The notes under the pieces are model-generated. The model ran no database searches. It worked only from the letters and a program-made list of their open reading frames with translations, and was not told the DNA's origin. Both the position numbers and the translations under genes were made by a program. Below are positions 8,929 through 17,785 of a stretch of 64,000 nt of DNA, piece after piece. The stretch comes from Rhodothermus marinus DSM 4252 (lineage in GTDB: Bacteria > Bacteroidota > Rhodothermia > Rhodothermales > Rhodothermaceae): the NCBI RefSeq assembly GCF_000024845.1, contig NC_013501.1, positions 1,306,001 to 1,370,000 of the forward strand. The letters are read 5' to 3'. The first letter of the stretch is position 1. Each line of letters opens with the position of its first letter.

Positions 8929-9026
8929 GGACGCGCCTCTTTGCGCGCCTGCGGCGGACAGACACAGGGATCTGCCCCTACCAGTTCGGATAAATTTCGA
9001 CACAGAAGAACGCTGCTGAGATACCC
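8929..9026. repeat. REP-like palindrome between genes, with a possible -7 element
   Basis: The segment 8926-8985 begins GTAGGGACGCGCC and ends GGATCTGCCCCTAC, an imperfect inverted repeat. It shares the GTAGGGGC / GCCCCTAC core with the palindrome inside the RAYT gene at 14891-14969 and with the one near 5312-5385. Just downstream, TAAATTTC at 8991-8998 matches 7 of 8 positions of the Bacteroidota -7 box TAnnTTTG. No clear TTG lies at the right distance, so the promoter is only a suggestion. Confidence 0.5.
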
Positions 9027-10103
9027 ATGAACAGAATGCGCAGACTGCTGGTAACCGGATCGTCGGGACTGATCGGCTCCGAAGTGGCCACGTACTTTTC
9101 TCATCGGGGCTGGGATGTACATGGCGTGGATAACAACATGCGGGCGTTTTTCTTCGGGCCGGAGGGCGACACGCGCTGGAACCAGCGCCGGCTCGAAGAG
9201 ACGCTTCCGCGCTTCACGCACCACGAACTGGACATCCGCGACCGACAGGGCGTGCTCGAACTGATCGAAACGCTCCGGCCGGATGCCATCGTGCACGCGG
9301 CCGCTCAGCCCTCGCACGACAAGGCGGCACAGATTCCGTTCGAGGACTTCGACGTCAACGCCGTCGGGACGCTCAACCTGCTGGAGGCCACGCGGCGCTA
9401 TGCACCCGAGGCCGTGTTCGTGCACATGTCCACGAACAAGGTCTACGGCGATGCGCCCAACGAACTGCCGCTTGTCGAGCTGGAAAAGCGCTGGGACTAC
9501 GCCGATCCGGCCTACTACAACGGCATTCCGGAGACTTTCCGGATCGACCAGTCGAAGCACTCCATCTTCGGCGCCTCAAAAGTGGCGGCCGACATCATGG
9601 TGCAGGAGTACGGCCGCTACTTCGGCATGAAGACCTGCTGCCTGCGAGGCGGCTGCCTGACCGGCCCCAATCACTCGGGCGTGGAGCTGCACGGCTTCCT
9701 GAGTTATCTGATCAAATGCAACGTAACCGGTCGCAAGTACACGATTTACGGCTACAAGGGTAAGCAGGTACGGGACAACATTCACTCCTACGATGTGGCC
9801 CGTTTCATCGAGTGCTTCATCGAAGAACCCCGCGTGGCCGAGGTGTACAATCTGGGCGGCGGCCGGGGGAACAGTTGCTCGATCCTGGAAGCCTTCGAGA
9901 TGATCGAGGCGCTTTCGGGTAGAAAAATGATCTACGACTACGTGGATAAAGCGCGCGAGGGCGATCACATTTGCTACATTTCGGATCTGACCAAAATGAA
10001 AACCCACTATCCACAGTGGGACATCACGAAGAAGCTGCCGGACATTTTCGAGGAGATCTACCGGGGATGGGTCGAACGCATGAAAGCCGGACAGGCGGCC
10101 TGA
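9027..10103 (+). CDS. NAD-dependent epimerase of the CDP-paratose/tyvelose 2-epimerase-like group
   Basis: Extended SDR, 358 aa, cytoplasmic. The Rossmann motif TGSSGLIG is at residues 10-17. Phrases typical of CDP-tyvelose (RfbE-like) epimerases are present: [30 protein letters not shown] and [13 protein letters not shown]. The position of the usual catalytic Tyr of YxxxK is a Phe (FGASK, F181 to K185). From memory a Phe here occurs in this subfamily, but it means the classical Tyr-based mechanism cannot be assumed. The 3' end overlaps the start of the next glycosyltransferase, so the two are likely translationally coupled and open the operon that runs to about 20.1 kb. Confidence 0.82.
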   Translation: MNRMRRLLVTGSSGLIGSEVATYFSHRGWDVHGVDNNMRAFFFGPEGDTRWNQRRLEETLPRFTHHELDIRDRQGVLELIETLRPDAIVHAAAQPSHDKAAQIPFEDFDVNAVGTLNLLEATRRYAPEAVFVHMSTNKVYGDAPNELPLVELEKRWDYADPAYYNGIPETFRIDQSKHSIFGASKVAADIMVQEYGRYFGMKTCCLRGGCLTGPNHSGVELHGFLSYLIKCNVTGRKYTIYGYKGKQVRDNIHSYDVARFIECFIEEPRVAEVYNLGGGRGNSCSILEAFEMIEALSGRKMIYDYVDKAREGDHICYISDLTKMKTHYPQWDITKKLPDIFEEIYRGWVERMKAGQAA

Positions 10104-11254
10104 TCGCCTTTGTGCAGCCGTTCGGGTTGCGCGACAGCAGCGGTGGCGGACGCATTCTGCGGGCCCTGTTGCAGGAGGCGCCGGTGCCGTTTCTGAGCAT
10201 CTGCACGAGCGTGCGGCCGCCGGCACCGCCGCCGTTCGGGCGCGAGGTACATCTGCCCCCCCGGCCGTACTTTGGACGCATCGAAGCGACGCGCTTTGCC
10301 CGCTACCTGCGCTGGATTGCCGAGTGGCGGCGGCCGGCCTTCGAACGGGCGCTGGAGCGAACGATTCTGGAGGCCGGTGCGACGGCCATCCATGCCATTC
10401 CCCACGGCGAGGCGTTCTGGCAGGCATTTCAGGTGGCCGAGCGGCACGGCCTGCCGTATTTTCTGAACGTGCACGACGACATGCGCTACAACCTGGCCGG
10501 TCATCCGAAGCTGGACTTTCTGATGGACCGGCTGGCGTACGTCTGGCAGCGGGCCACCGGACGGATCGTGATCTCGGAGGCCATGGGGGAGGCCTATTGC
10601 CGGTGGTTCGGCCGCCTGCCCTATGAGATTGTCACCGACGGGTTGCCCGACGAACTGCCCGAAGCGCCGCGGCCGCGTCCGGAGGGGCGGGCCGTGGTCT
10701 ATTTCATGGGCGCGCTGCACCTGTCCTACCATCCGAACTTCCGTGTGTTGGCCGAGGCGCTCGACTGGCTCCGGGCACGACGACCCGACTGGGAAGTAAC
10801 CTTCGTAACCCGGGGAAGCCGGACGCCTGTTCGTCCCCGGACCGTACCGGTGCAGGAACTGCCTTACGCGCCGGAGGCCGAGGTGGCGCGCGATCTGGAT
10901 CGCGTGGACGTGCTTTACATGCCGTTGCCGTTCGGGGAGCAGTACTGCTGGTTTACGCGCTACAGTCTGTCGACCAAACTGGTGACGTACCTGGGGAGCG
11001 GGTTGCCGATCCTGTATCACGGACCGGCGGATGCCGCGGCGGCACAGCTGCTGGCCCGCTATGGGGCCGCCGTACAGGTGCACGAGTTGGAGCCGGACGC
11101 CCTGGGTCGGGGCATCGAACAGGCGCTGGAAGCCCGGGACGAACTCGTCGCCGGGGCGTTACGTCTGGCACGCGAGCGATTCCGGCTTTCGGATCAGCGC
11201 GCGCGTTTCTGGAAGTTGCTGGCCGGGGTTCCGGTCGAGGCATCCACAGACTGA
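10067..11254 (+). CDS. Glycosyltransferase, GT-B type (GT4-like)
   Basis: Protein of 395 aa with a GT-B-like layout. The N-terminal strand is [10 protein letters not shown], a middle section [14 protein letters not shown] resembles nucleotide-sugar glycosyltransferases, and [17 protein letters not shown] marks the linker. The C-terminal domain has [14 protein letters not shown] and ends with [17 protein letters not shown] classical EX7E motif is not obvious, so the family call is tentative. I chose ATG 10067, which follows GAGGAGATC and overlaps the epimerase by 37 bases; an in-frame start at 9971 would overlap much more. The next gene starts seven bases past its stop. Confidence 0.75.
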   Translation: MGRTHESRTGGLIAFVQPFGLRDSSGGGRILRALLQEAPVPFLSICTSVRPPAPPPFGREVHLPPRPYFGRIEATRFARYLRWIAEWRRPAFERALERTILEAGATAIHAIPHGEAFWQAFQVAERHGLPYFLNVHDDMRYNLAGHPKLDFLMDRLAYVWQRATGRIVISEAMGEAYCRWFGRLPYEIVTDGLPDELPEAPRPRPEGRAVVYFMGALHLSYHPNFRVLAEALDWLRARRPDWEVTFVTRGSRTPVRPRTVPVQELPYAPEAEVARDLDRVDVLYMPLPFGEQYCWFTRYSLSTKLVTYLGSGLPILYHGPADAAAAQLLARYGAAVQVHELEPDALGRGIEQALEARDELVAGALRLARERFRLSDQRARFWKLLAGVPVEASTD

Positions 11255-11260
11255 GTGATT

Positions 11261-12229
11261 ATGGCAGAGTTCGACACATCGCGTTCGGCCGTCTGCACGC
11301 TCTTCGAAGGGCACTACCACTACGGGGTGGGCGCGCTGGTGAATTCCCTTTACCGCCACGGCTTTCGCGGGGTCGTATGGGTGGGGTATCGCGGTGATCT
11401 GCCTCCCTGGGCACGAGCGGCGCGTCAGACGCCAGCGGGCTACGATCTGGAGGTGGCGTCGGGCTGTGTTATACGCTTTCTACCTGTAGAGACAAATGTC
11501 TTTTTTGCCAACTATAAGCCTCACTTCATGCTGGACCTCTGGGACCACTATGGCCTGGAGGCCGAACGGCTGTTCTATTTCGATCCGGACATTGTCATCA
11601 AATGCCGCTGGTCTTTTTTCGAGGAATGGGTCGATACCGGCGTGGCGCTCTGTCTGGACGGAGCCTATGCGCACATGCCGGCCACCCATCCGTTCCGTCG
11701 CCAGTGGCAGGCATTTGCCGGTCGCCATGGTTTACAGGTGCAGCGTTGTCCTGACGAGTACTACAACAGCGGTTTTGTAGGCGTCCGTCGCGAGCACCGT
11801 GCCCTGCTGGAGGCGTGGCGAACGCTCATGGAAGCGGTGCGCGAGGAAGGGATTAACATTACCAGTTTTAAAAACTTCGAGGGCTACAACATTGGAGATC
11901 GGAGCCATCCCTTCTACGTGGCCGATCAGGACATGCTGAACCTGAGTGTGATGGTGACCGATGTGCCGCTCAGTGTGATGGGCACCGATGCGATGGACTT
12001 CACCGGGGCGGGTTTCACCATGTCGCACGCGGTGGACGCCCCGAAACCCTGGAAAAAGAATTTCCTCTGGTTGCTGCTGAAGCGGGGACGGCTGCCCGTG
12101 CTGGCCGACGCCGAGTTTCTGAAGTACATCGATGGTCCCATCCGGCTCTATTCTCCCCTGCGTCTGCGCCTGAAGCGCCTGAACTATCTGGCCAGCAAGG
12201 CCGTGGGGACGTTCTACCACCGACATTGA
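11261..12229 (+). CDS. Glycosyltransferase, GT-A fold (GT8-like)
   Basis: 322-aa putative retaining glycosyltransferase. It opens with AVCTLFEGHYHYGVGALVNSLYRHGF, as in GT8/glycogenin-like enzymes. FYFDPDIVIK near residue 105 supplies the D-x-D metal site, and EYYNSGFVGVRRE is the acceptor-side block. ATG 11261 is preferred over the GTG at 11255, which starts on the base after the preceding stop. No signal peptide or membrane segment is seen. Substrate unknown. It belongs to the tightly packed glycosyltransferase operon. Confidence 0.75.
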   Translation: MAEFDTSRSAVCTLFEGHYHYGVGALVNSLYRHGFRGVVWVGYRGDLPPWARAARQTPAGYDLEVASGCVIRFLPVETNVFFANYKPHFMLDLWDHYGLEAERLFYFDPDIVIKCRWSFFEEWVDTGVALCLDGAYAHMPATHPFRRQWQAFAGRHGLQVQRCPDEYYNSGFVGVRREHRALLEAWRTLMEAVREEGINITSFKNFEGYNIGDRSHPFYVADQDMLNLSVMVTDVPLSVMGTDAMDFTGAGFTMSHAVDAPKPWKKNFLWLLLKRGRLPVLADAEFLKYIDGPIRLYSPLRLRLKRLNYLASKAVGTFYHRH

Positions 12230-12235
12230 GTCTGT

Positions 12236-13390
12236 ATGCGGATCGGTCTGCTATTTCCGGCATTGCCGCCGGCGCTGGACGGTATCGGGGATCACACGGC
12301 GCATCTGGCGGCCGCGCTGGCGGCCGAAAGCGCGTCGGTGCGGGTGTGGACGGCGCAGCCGGAGGCCACGCCGATCCCGGGCGTCGAAATCGTACGGGTG
12401 TTTCGCTATCCACCCCGGCGTGGCGTATTGGAGCTGGGGGCGGTCGTGTCGACCGATCCGCCCGACTGGCTGATCGTCCAGTTCAATCAGTTCAGCTACG
12501 GCCGCTGGGGGTTGAACCCGTTCCTGCCGATGGCGCTGCACTCGTTGCGTCGCCGCTGTCCCTCAATGCGGCTGGCCGTGATGTTCCATGAGGACTTTGT
12601 GCCGCCTTCAAGCTGGAAGAACCGGGTGTTTCGTTTGTGGCAGATCCCGCAGTTTCGGGCGCTGGGTCGGATGGCCGACGTGGTGGCGTTTTCGATCCAG
12701 CCGTGGGTGGCGCGGTACCGGAGCTGGTTTCCGCAGGCGCAGGTGGTGCACTGGCCGGTGGGATCGAATATCCCGGACGTGGGCGTCTCGCGCGAAGAAG
12801 CCCGCCGACGGCTGGGGCTGGACCCGGAAACGCTCGTGGTGGGAGTGTTCGGGACGATCGGGGCCGGACGGCTGGTCGATTACATCCGGGCGGCCATCGA
12901 ACAGCTGAGCAAAGCCGGCGTGCGCTTTGCAGTGTGGTACGTGGGGCCGCATGGTGGACGACTTCGCGCACAGTTGCCCCCCGGTGTTTCGTTTCGGGAT
13001 GCCGGTGCGTTACCCGGTGAGGCGGTTTCGGTGCATCTGTCGGCGATGGATCTGCTGCTGGCGCCGTTCGTCGATGGGGCTTCGACGCGGCGGGGTTCGA
13101 TGATCGCGGGATTGCAGCACGGGCTGGCCGTGCTCAGCACCGACGGGCCGCTGACCGATTCGATGCTGCGGGCCGAGCACGGGCGGTCGTTGTGGCTGAC
13201 GCCAGTAGGAGACCGCGGGGCGTTTGCCGGAGCGGCGCTGGAGCTGGCGCGACGTCCGGAGTTGCGGGCTGCACTGGGGCAGAACGCCCGGCGCTTTTAT
13301 GCGGCGCAACTTGACTGGCCGGTACTGGCCCGGCGGGTGATGCAGACGCTGGAAGAAGCGGCCTCGAACGTTGTCGTGCAGGTGTCATGA
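12236..13390 (+). CDS. Glycosyltransferase family 4-like protein
   Basis: GT-B fold protein, 384 aa, starting MRIGLLFPALPPALDGIGDHTAHLAAALA, a common GT4 N-terminus. The donor domain begins at VVGVFGTIGAGRLVDYIRAA (near residue 200). The region that normally carries EX7E reads VDGASTRRGSMIAGLQHGLAVL, so the first catalytic-site glutamate is not conserved; similar variants exist among GT4-like enzymes. It starts six bases after the previous stop and overlaps the next gene by ATGA. Specificity unknown. Confidence 0.8.
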   Translation: MRIGLLFPALPPALDGIGDHTAHLAAALAAESASVRVWTAQPEATPIPGVEIVRVFRYPPRRGVLELGAVVSTDPPDWLIVQFNQFSYGRWGLNPFLPMALHSLRRRCPSMRLAVMFHEDFVPPSSWKNRVFRLWQIPQFRALGRMADVVAFSIQPWVARYRSWFPQAQVVHWPVGSNIPDVGVSREEARRRLGLDPETLVVGVFGTIGAGRLVDYIRAAIEQLSKAGVRFAVWYVGPHGGRLRAQLPPGVSFRDAGALPGEAVSVHLSAMDLLLAPFVDGASTRRGSMIAGLQHGLAVLSTDGPLTDSMLRAEHGRSLWLTPVGDRGAFAGAALELARRPELRAALGQNARRFYAAQLDWPVLARRVMQTLEEAASNVVVQVS

Positions 13391-14547
13391 AGGTGGCGAT
13401 TCTCATGCCCCTGGCCGAGCAGCTCGGTGGGGCCGAGCAGCTTCTGCGCCTGTTTCTCCGCCATGCCCCCGGGGGGCCGGACGCCTGGCCGCTCGTGTTT
13501 TTTGAACCCGGACCGCTGGTGGACGAGGCGCGTGCGCTGGGCTTCCCGGCGCAGGTGATCCGGGCCGGTCGGTTGCGGCAGCCCGTCCGCTATCTGCAGA
13601 CGGTCCGGCGGCTTGCGCAGTGGTTCCGGCAGGAAGGCCTTACGCTGGCGCTGAGCTGGATGGGCAAAGCGCATCTGTACGGGGGCGTGGCGGCCCGGCT
13701 GGCAGGAGTCCCGGCGGTCTGGTTTCAGCACGGGATTCCGACGCGGGATTCGTGGATGGATCGATGGATTACGCGGATGCCGGCCGTCGGGGTGCTTGCC
13801 TGTTCCGAGGCGGCCGCCGCGGCCCAGCGACGGTTGCGTCCGGTGCGGCCGGTGGCCGTCGTCCATCCGGCGGCCGAGCTGACGGCGTTTGATCCCGATC
13901 GGCTACCTGCACCTACGGAAGCCCGCCGCCAGCTCGGGTTGCCCGAAAGCGGGCCGCTGATCGGTATGGTGGGGCGTCTGCAGCGCTGGAAGGGCATGCA
14001 TACGCTCGTGCAGGCCATGCCGCGCATTCTGGAGAGACATCCTGAGGCCCGGGCCGTGATCGTCGGGGGACGCCACGAGCTGGAGCCGGATTACGAACCC
14101 TGGCTGCGCAGCTTGATTACCCGGCTTGGCCTGCAGGATCGGGTCTGGCTGGTCGGATTTCAGAAAGACATCCCGCTGTGGATGCAGGCGATGGATGTGA
14201 TCGTGCACGCCTCGGACCGGGAGCCGTTCGGGATCGTGGTGGTCGAAGCCATGGCGCTGGGTAAACCCGTGGTGGCCGGGGCCGAAGGCGGTCCGCGTGA
14301 AATCATCACCGAAGGGGTGGACGGCCTGCTGGCTCCTTTTGAGGATGCCGAAGCGCTTGCCCGGCAGATCCTGCGCTACCTGGATGACCCGGATTTTGCC
14401 CGACGGGTAGGCGAGGCCGCCCGACACCGCGCCCGGGATTTCTCGCCGGAAGCGTTTGCGCGGCGGGTCACGGACGTCCTGCGAGATTTCGGGGAAATGG
14501 CCAATCGGATTGCGCCGGAGGCGCATGAAAAACGGCGTGACGGATGA
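13387..14547 (+). CDS. Glycosyltransferase family 4 protein
   Basis: GT-B retaining glycosyltransferase, 386 aa. The N-terminus MKVAILMPLAEQLGGAEQLL has the G-G-A-E acceptor motif. The C-terminal domain has GMVGRLQRWKGMHTLVQAMP and the EX7E motif EPFGIVVVE followed by LGKPVVAGAEGG. It overlaps the upstream gene by four bases (ATGA). Its 3' end abuts the RAYT transposase, which interrupts an otherwise continuous glycosyltransferase series. Likely adds one sugar to the cluster's glycan; the sugar is unknown. Confidence 0.9.
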   Translation: MKVAILMPLAEQLGGAEQLLRLFLRHAPGGPDAWPLVFFEPGPLVDEARALGFPAQVIRAGRLRQPVRYLQTVRRLAQWFRQEGLTLALSWMGKAHLYGGVAARLAGVPAVWFQHGIPTRDSWMDRWITRMPAVGVLACSEAAAAAQRRLRPVRPVAVVHPAAELTAFDPDRLPAPTEARRQLGLPESGPLIGMVGRLQRWKGMHTLVQAMPRILERHPEARAVIVGGRHELEPDYEPWLRSLITRLGLQDRVWLVGFQKDIPLWMQAMDVIVHASDREPFGIVVVEAMALGKPVVAGAEGGPREIITEGVDGLLAPFEDAEALARQILRYLDDPDFARRVGEAARHRARDFSPEAFARRVTDVLRDFGEMANRIAPEAHEKRRDG

Positions 14548-14603
14548 TACGCCGGGCGATGAATGGTTGCATTTTGCAACATGCGGTCACGTGCCGTGAC
14601 ATC

Positions 14604-15218
14604 ATGGACGGGGCGCGGTATCATCGGCGATCGATTCGCCTGAAGGGATACGATTACACGCAACCCGGTGCCTATTTCGTCACCGTCGTGACGCAGGATC
14701 GGGTGTGTCTGTTCGGGGAAATTGTTGACGGACGTATGCGGTTGAACAGTCCGGGTAAAATTGTGTACGAAGAATGGTTCAGAACGGCACGATTGCGGCC
14801 CTACGTGGAATTACGCCCGGACGAATTCATCGTCATGCCCAACCATATTCACGGCATCATTCGGATTGTGGATATAATCGATGATGACAATGTTGTAGGG
14901 GCACGGCGACGCCCTGTAGGGGCACGGCGGCGCCCTGTAGGGGCACGGCGGCGCCGTGCCCCTACAACAACATCGGGGACGACGTTGGAACAATTCGGGC
15001 GCCCTGTGCCGGGATCGATTCCCACCATCATACGGGCGTTCAAATCGGCCACCACGCGCCGGATCAACGAATGGCGGGGTACGCCGGGTGCCCGCGTCTG
15101 GCAACGCAATTACTGGGAACATATCGTCCGAAATGAAAAGGCTCTGGAGCGTATTCGCCGGTACATTATGACCAACCCGGCCCGCTGGCAGATGGATCGT
15201 GAAAATCCCTATCGATAA
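14604..15218 (+). CDS. RAYT: REP-associated tyrosine transposase (IS200-like HUH, Y1)
   Basis: Single-strand DNA transposase-like protein of 204 aa. It begins with the RAYT pattern YHRRSIRLKGYDYTQPGAYF. The HUH motif is MPNHIHGIIRI (His81, His83), and the catalytic-tyrosine block RVWQRNYWEHIVRNE places Tyr170, followed by the usual YIMTNPARW end. All expected residues are present, so the enzyme may be active. A 79-base REP-like inverted repeat (14891-14969) sits in frame just after the HUH strand and encodes three seven-residue repeats (GARRRPV). I prefer ATG 14604; a longer frame begins at 14544. RAYTs are domesticated transposases thought to spread REP elements, which agrees with the related palindromes in this window. 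Confidence 0.88.
   Translation: MDGARYHRRSIRLKGYDYTQPGAYFVTVVTQDRVCLFGEIVDGRMRLNSPGKIVYEEWFRTARLRPYVELRPDEFIVMPNHIHGIIRIVDIIDDDNVVGARRRPVGARRRPVGARRRRAPTTTSGTTLEQFGRPVPGSIPTIIRAFKSATTRRINEWRGTPGARVWQRNYWEHIVRNEKALERIRRYIMTNPARWQMDRENPYR
14891..14969. repeat. REP-like inverted repeat with three 21-base direct repeats, inside the RAYT frame
   Basis: The outer arms are exact complements: TGTTGTAGGGGCACGGCG at 14891-14908 and its reverse complement at 14952-14969. Inside, the unit TGTAGGGGCACGGC is repeated with a 21-base period, starting at 14894, 14915 and 14936. The last copy plus the right arm forms a perfect 31-base palindrome (14936-14966) around one central G. Because 21 is a multiple of three, the repeats keep the transposase frame open. 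Confidence 0.9.
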
Positions 15219-15233
15219 CCATAACAGAACACC

Positions 15234-16679
15234 ATGCGGTTGACATTTTCCATATCGGGCCCTACGGCAACGGCCATTTCCTGGCGGCGGGCGCTGGGAC
15301 TGTGGTTGCTTGGGGCGCTCAGCATCGGCGCCGTGCTGTTTTTGCTGCTGACGGGCCACGGTCGTCTGGCGCTGACGCTCATGTTGCTGGAATTGTTCGT
15401 GGCAATGGCCACGTTCAACGTGCGCGTGGCCATCCTGGCCGTGTTCGCCTATTTGATCGTGCTGGGGGACCTGCGGCGGTTGTTGATCCCGCTGTTTGGC
15501 TGGTCGGGTACCGATCCGCTGCTGGTGGTGGGGAGCGCCTTTGCGCTGGTGGTGGTGGCCGGGGCGCTGGTCAACCGGGAAATTCGCTTCGACACGAAGC
15601 TGGCAAAATGGACGCTGGCGCTCATGGCCATCATGGTGCTGCAGATCTTCAATCCGAAACAGGGCGGGCTGATGGTGGGACTGGCCGGGGCCATGTTTCT
15701 GATCGTGCCGATCTGCTGGTTCTGGGTGGGACGCACCTATGCCACGCCGGCCTTCCTGCGCACGCTGCTCTATGGTCTGGTGCTGCCCATGGCGCTGGTG
15801 GCCGCCGCCTACGGCACCTATCAGGTGTTCTTCGGCTACCTGCCACACCAGCAGCGCTGGCTGGAAATGAACTGGTACGCCGGGCTGGGTGACCCGAACA
15901 ACCCGGCGCCGATCTCGCTGTTTGCTTCGAATACAGAGTATGGCATGTTCATCAGTATTGGCGCTGTGTTGGCCTGGGCTGCTTTTCTCAAGGGAAATCG
16001 TGGAGCCGGATTGCTGGTGCCGCCGCTCCTGGTGGCCGTGGCGCTGACCGGAAGTCGCGGTCCGCTGTTTTTCTCGCTGGCTACGATGGTGGCGCTCTGG
16101 GCCGTGCTTTCGCGTTCGACGACGGCCTGGGTACTGCGCGGGGCGCTGGCGGCCGTGCTGGCGGCCGTGGGGCTGGTCTGGAGTCTGACCCAGGCGACGC
16201 AACTGGGGCTGGATCCGCATGTGCAGGCAAGGCTGGAGCGACAGGCGCAGGAATTCATTCACGCCCGAAAAGGAGAGGTCGAGTACAGCTCCGCGGAAAA
16301 TCACTTCATGATGATGGTGCGGGGCTATCTGTATCCCCTCAGAGAACCACTGGGGCTGGGGATTGGCGCGGTCACCAAAGCGGCCGGTAAGTTTGGAGGG
16401 CGTGCCTATAACACAGAAACGCACCTGGGGAATAGCTGGGTAGCGCTGGGTCTGCCCGGCGGGATACTCTATCACCTGATCATCGGGCTGTTGCTCCTGA
16501 CCGCGCTGCGATATTGGATTCGCACTCGAGGTTTGATGGCGCTGGCGCTGCTGGGCATCCTGGGCGTGACCATGGCCAATTTGCTGGCCGGAGAGCTGTA
16601 TGCCGTCGGGCCACTGACCGCGCTATGTGCGGGGGCTGTGGATCGCCTCGCCTCAGATCAAGCCGCAGAGCCGAGCTGA
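15234..16679 (+). CDS. O-antigen ligase/polymerase-like membrane protein (Wzy_C-type)
   Basis: Integral inner-membrane protein, 481 aa, with about ten to twelve hydrophobic segments (for example near residues 18-38, 50-68 and 95-115, and several after 240). A long periplasmic loop lies around residues 310-400. This layout, together with the short motif ALTGSRGPLFF before the loop, fits the O-antigen ligase/Wzy_C family, which ligates or polymerises lipid-linked glycans on the periplasmic face. Its place in a glycosyltransferase operon supports the role; whether it is a ligase or a polymerase cannot be decided. It overlaps the next gene by one base (TGATG). Confidence 0.82.
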   Translation: MRLTFSISGPTATAISWRRALGLWLLGALSIGAVLFLLLTGHGRLALTLMLLELFVAMATFNVRVAILAVFAYLIVLGDLRRLLIPLFGWSGTDPLLVVGSAFALVVVAGALVNREIRFDTKLAKWTLALMAIMVLQIFNPKQGGLMVGLAGAMFLIVPICWFWVGRTYATPAFLRTLLYGLVLPMALVAAAYGTYQVFFGYLPHQQRWLEMNWYAGLGDPNNPAPISLFASNTEYGMFISIGAVLAWAAFLKGNRGAGLLVPPLLVAVALTGSRGPLFFSLATMVALWAVLSRSTTAWVLRGALAAVLAAVGLVWSLTQATQLGLDPHVQARLERQAQEFIHARKGEVEYSSAENHFMMMVRGYLYPLREPLGLGIGAVTKAAGKFGGRAYNTETHLGNSWVALGLPGGILYHLIIGLLLLTALRYWIRTRGLMALALLGILGVTMANLLAGELYAVGPLTALCAGAVDRLASDQAAEPS

Positions 16680-17785
16680 TGCGTGCGCCCAATCAATATT
16701 ACCGCTGCCTGGGCTACCGGGAAACACCGGAGCCAATGGAGCTTTCCCGGCCGCCGGTCCGGCCGTCCTATCTCCACCGGGTGCTGCAGGTGGTGGAATC
16801 GGAGCTTGAAGGGGCCGGGCTCACGTTTTTTGTAACCTGGAAGCTGGATGTACTGCCGGAGTATGGCGATCATGTGGTGGCCATCGTCATGGGGGACGAG
16901 TGGAGTCAGATCCCGGCCTACGTCGATCGGGTGCTGGTGACGTTCAAGTGTTACGGGATCTATCCGCGGCTCGGCGTACGGCCGCTGCGCCGGCCCTCTT
17001 ATCTGAATACACTGGTATTTTTGCGGCATCTGCGCGTGTTGGTGCACTGGTTTCCCGGAGCGGTGCGGCACGCCGGTCGCTATCTGAAACGGCGGCTGCA
17101 GGGCGGCGCCATGCCGCCGGTTTACGATCTGCCGCTGGGATACGGCAACCAGCTACCGCTCCCCGTGCAGCCCATCGAAACGCGGCCGATCGATCTATTT
17201 TTTGCCGGAAGCGTCGAACAGGGATTCCCGAAGCGGCTCTGGTCGCCGCACCGCTGGCTGCCCAGCCCGAAGCGGGTTTCCCGGGAGCGCATGCTCCGGA
17301 CGCTGGAAGTCCTGCAACGCCGCTTTCCGGAACTGCGCATTTTCGTGCATACGAACGCCCGGTTTGTGCTCAATGCGCTGGAGTACGGCTTGACCGAACC
17401 CGGCGAGGTGCTGGATACCGAGGCCTACTCGCAGATGCTCATGGACAGCAAGATCTGTCTGGCGCCCCGGGGCACGTCGGCCGATACGTTCCGGCTGTTC
17501 GAGGGATTGCGGTACGGATGTGTGGTGATCACGGAGCGGCTACCGGCCCGCTGGTTCTATCGGAACGCGCCGGTCGTCCAGATCGACGACTGGCGCGAAC
17601 TCCACCGGCTGGTGCCGGAGTTGCTTGGAGACGCCCGGCGGCTGCAGGAGCTTTCGCAGGCGGCATTGCACTGGTGGCGGACGGTCGCCTCCGAAGAAGC
17701 CATCGGGCGATGGATGGCCGAACGGATCCGAAAGCGGCGGCAGCAGGTTGCCATGGCTTCGTCTGAAACGGTACCGGTAGGATGA
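16679..17785 (+). CDS. Exostosin-like glycosyltransferase
   Basis: Protein of 368 aa. The C-terminal half carries a pattern of exostosin-type (GT47-like) glycosyltransferases: DLFFAGSVEQGF, then a segment on hands-and-feet helices, then MLMDSKICLAPRGTSADTFR, FEGLRYGCVVI and WFYRNAPVVQIDDW. These enzymes use nucleotide sugars in animal heparan synthesis and in some bacterial glycan clusters. The ATG at 16679 overlaps the ligase stop by one base; in-frame starts further upstream lie inside that gene. It overlaps the next gene by ATGA. The donor is unknown. Confidence 0.75.
   Translation: MRAPNQYYRCLGYRETPEPMELSRPPVRPSYLHRVLQVVESELEGAGLTFFVTWKLDVLPEYGDHVVAIVMGDEWSQIPAYVDRVLVTFKCYGIYPRLGVRPLRRPSYLNTLVFLRHLRVLVHWFPGAVRHAGRYLKRRLQGGAMPPVYDLPLGYGNQLPLPVQPIETRPIDLFFAGSVEQGFPKRLWSPHRWLPSPKRVSRERMLRTLEVLQRRFPELRIFVHTNARFVLNALEYGLTEPGEVLDTEAYSQMLMDSKICLAPRGTSADTFRLFEGLRYGCVVITERLPARWFYRNAPVVQIDDWRELHRLVPELLGDARRLQELSQAALHWWRTVASEEAIGRWMAERIRKRRQQVAMASSETVPVG

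Noticed and set aside
9971-10066. Extended N-terminus of the glycosyltransferase at 10067
   Set aside because: It would overlap the epimerase by over 130 bases. The extra residues do not look like protein, and a Shine-Dalgarno-like GAGGAG precedes ATG 10067.
14811-16475. 554-codon minus-strand frame across the RAYT and ligase genes
   Set aside because: Gln/His/Arg-rich shadow of the RAYT gene and of a membrane-protein gene; crosses two real genes.
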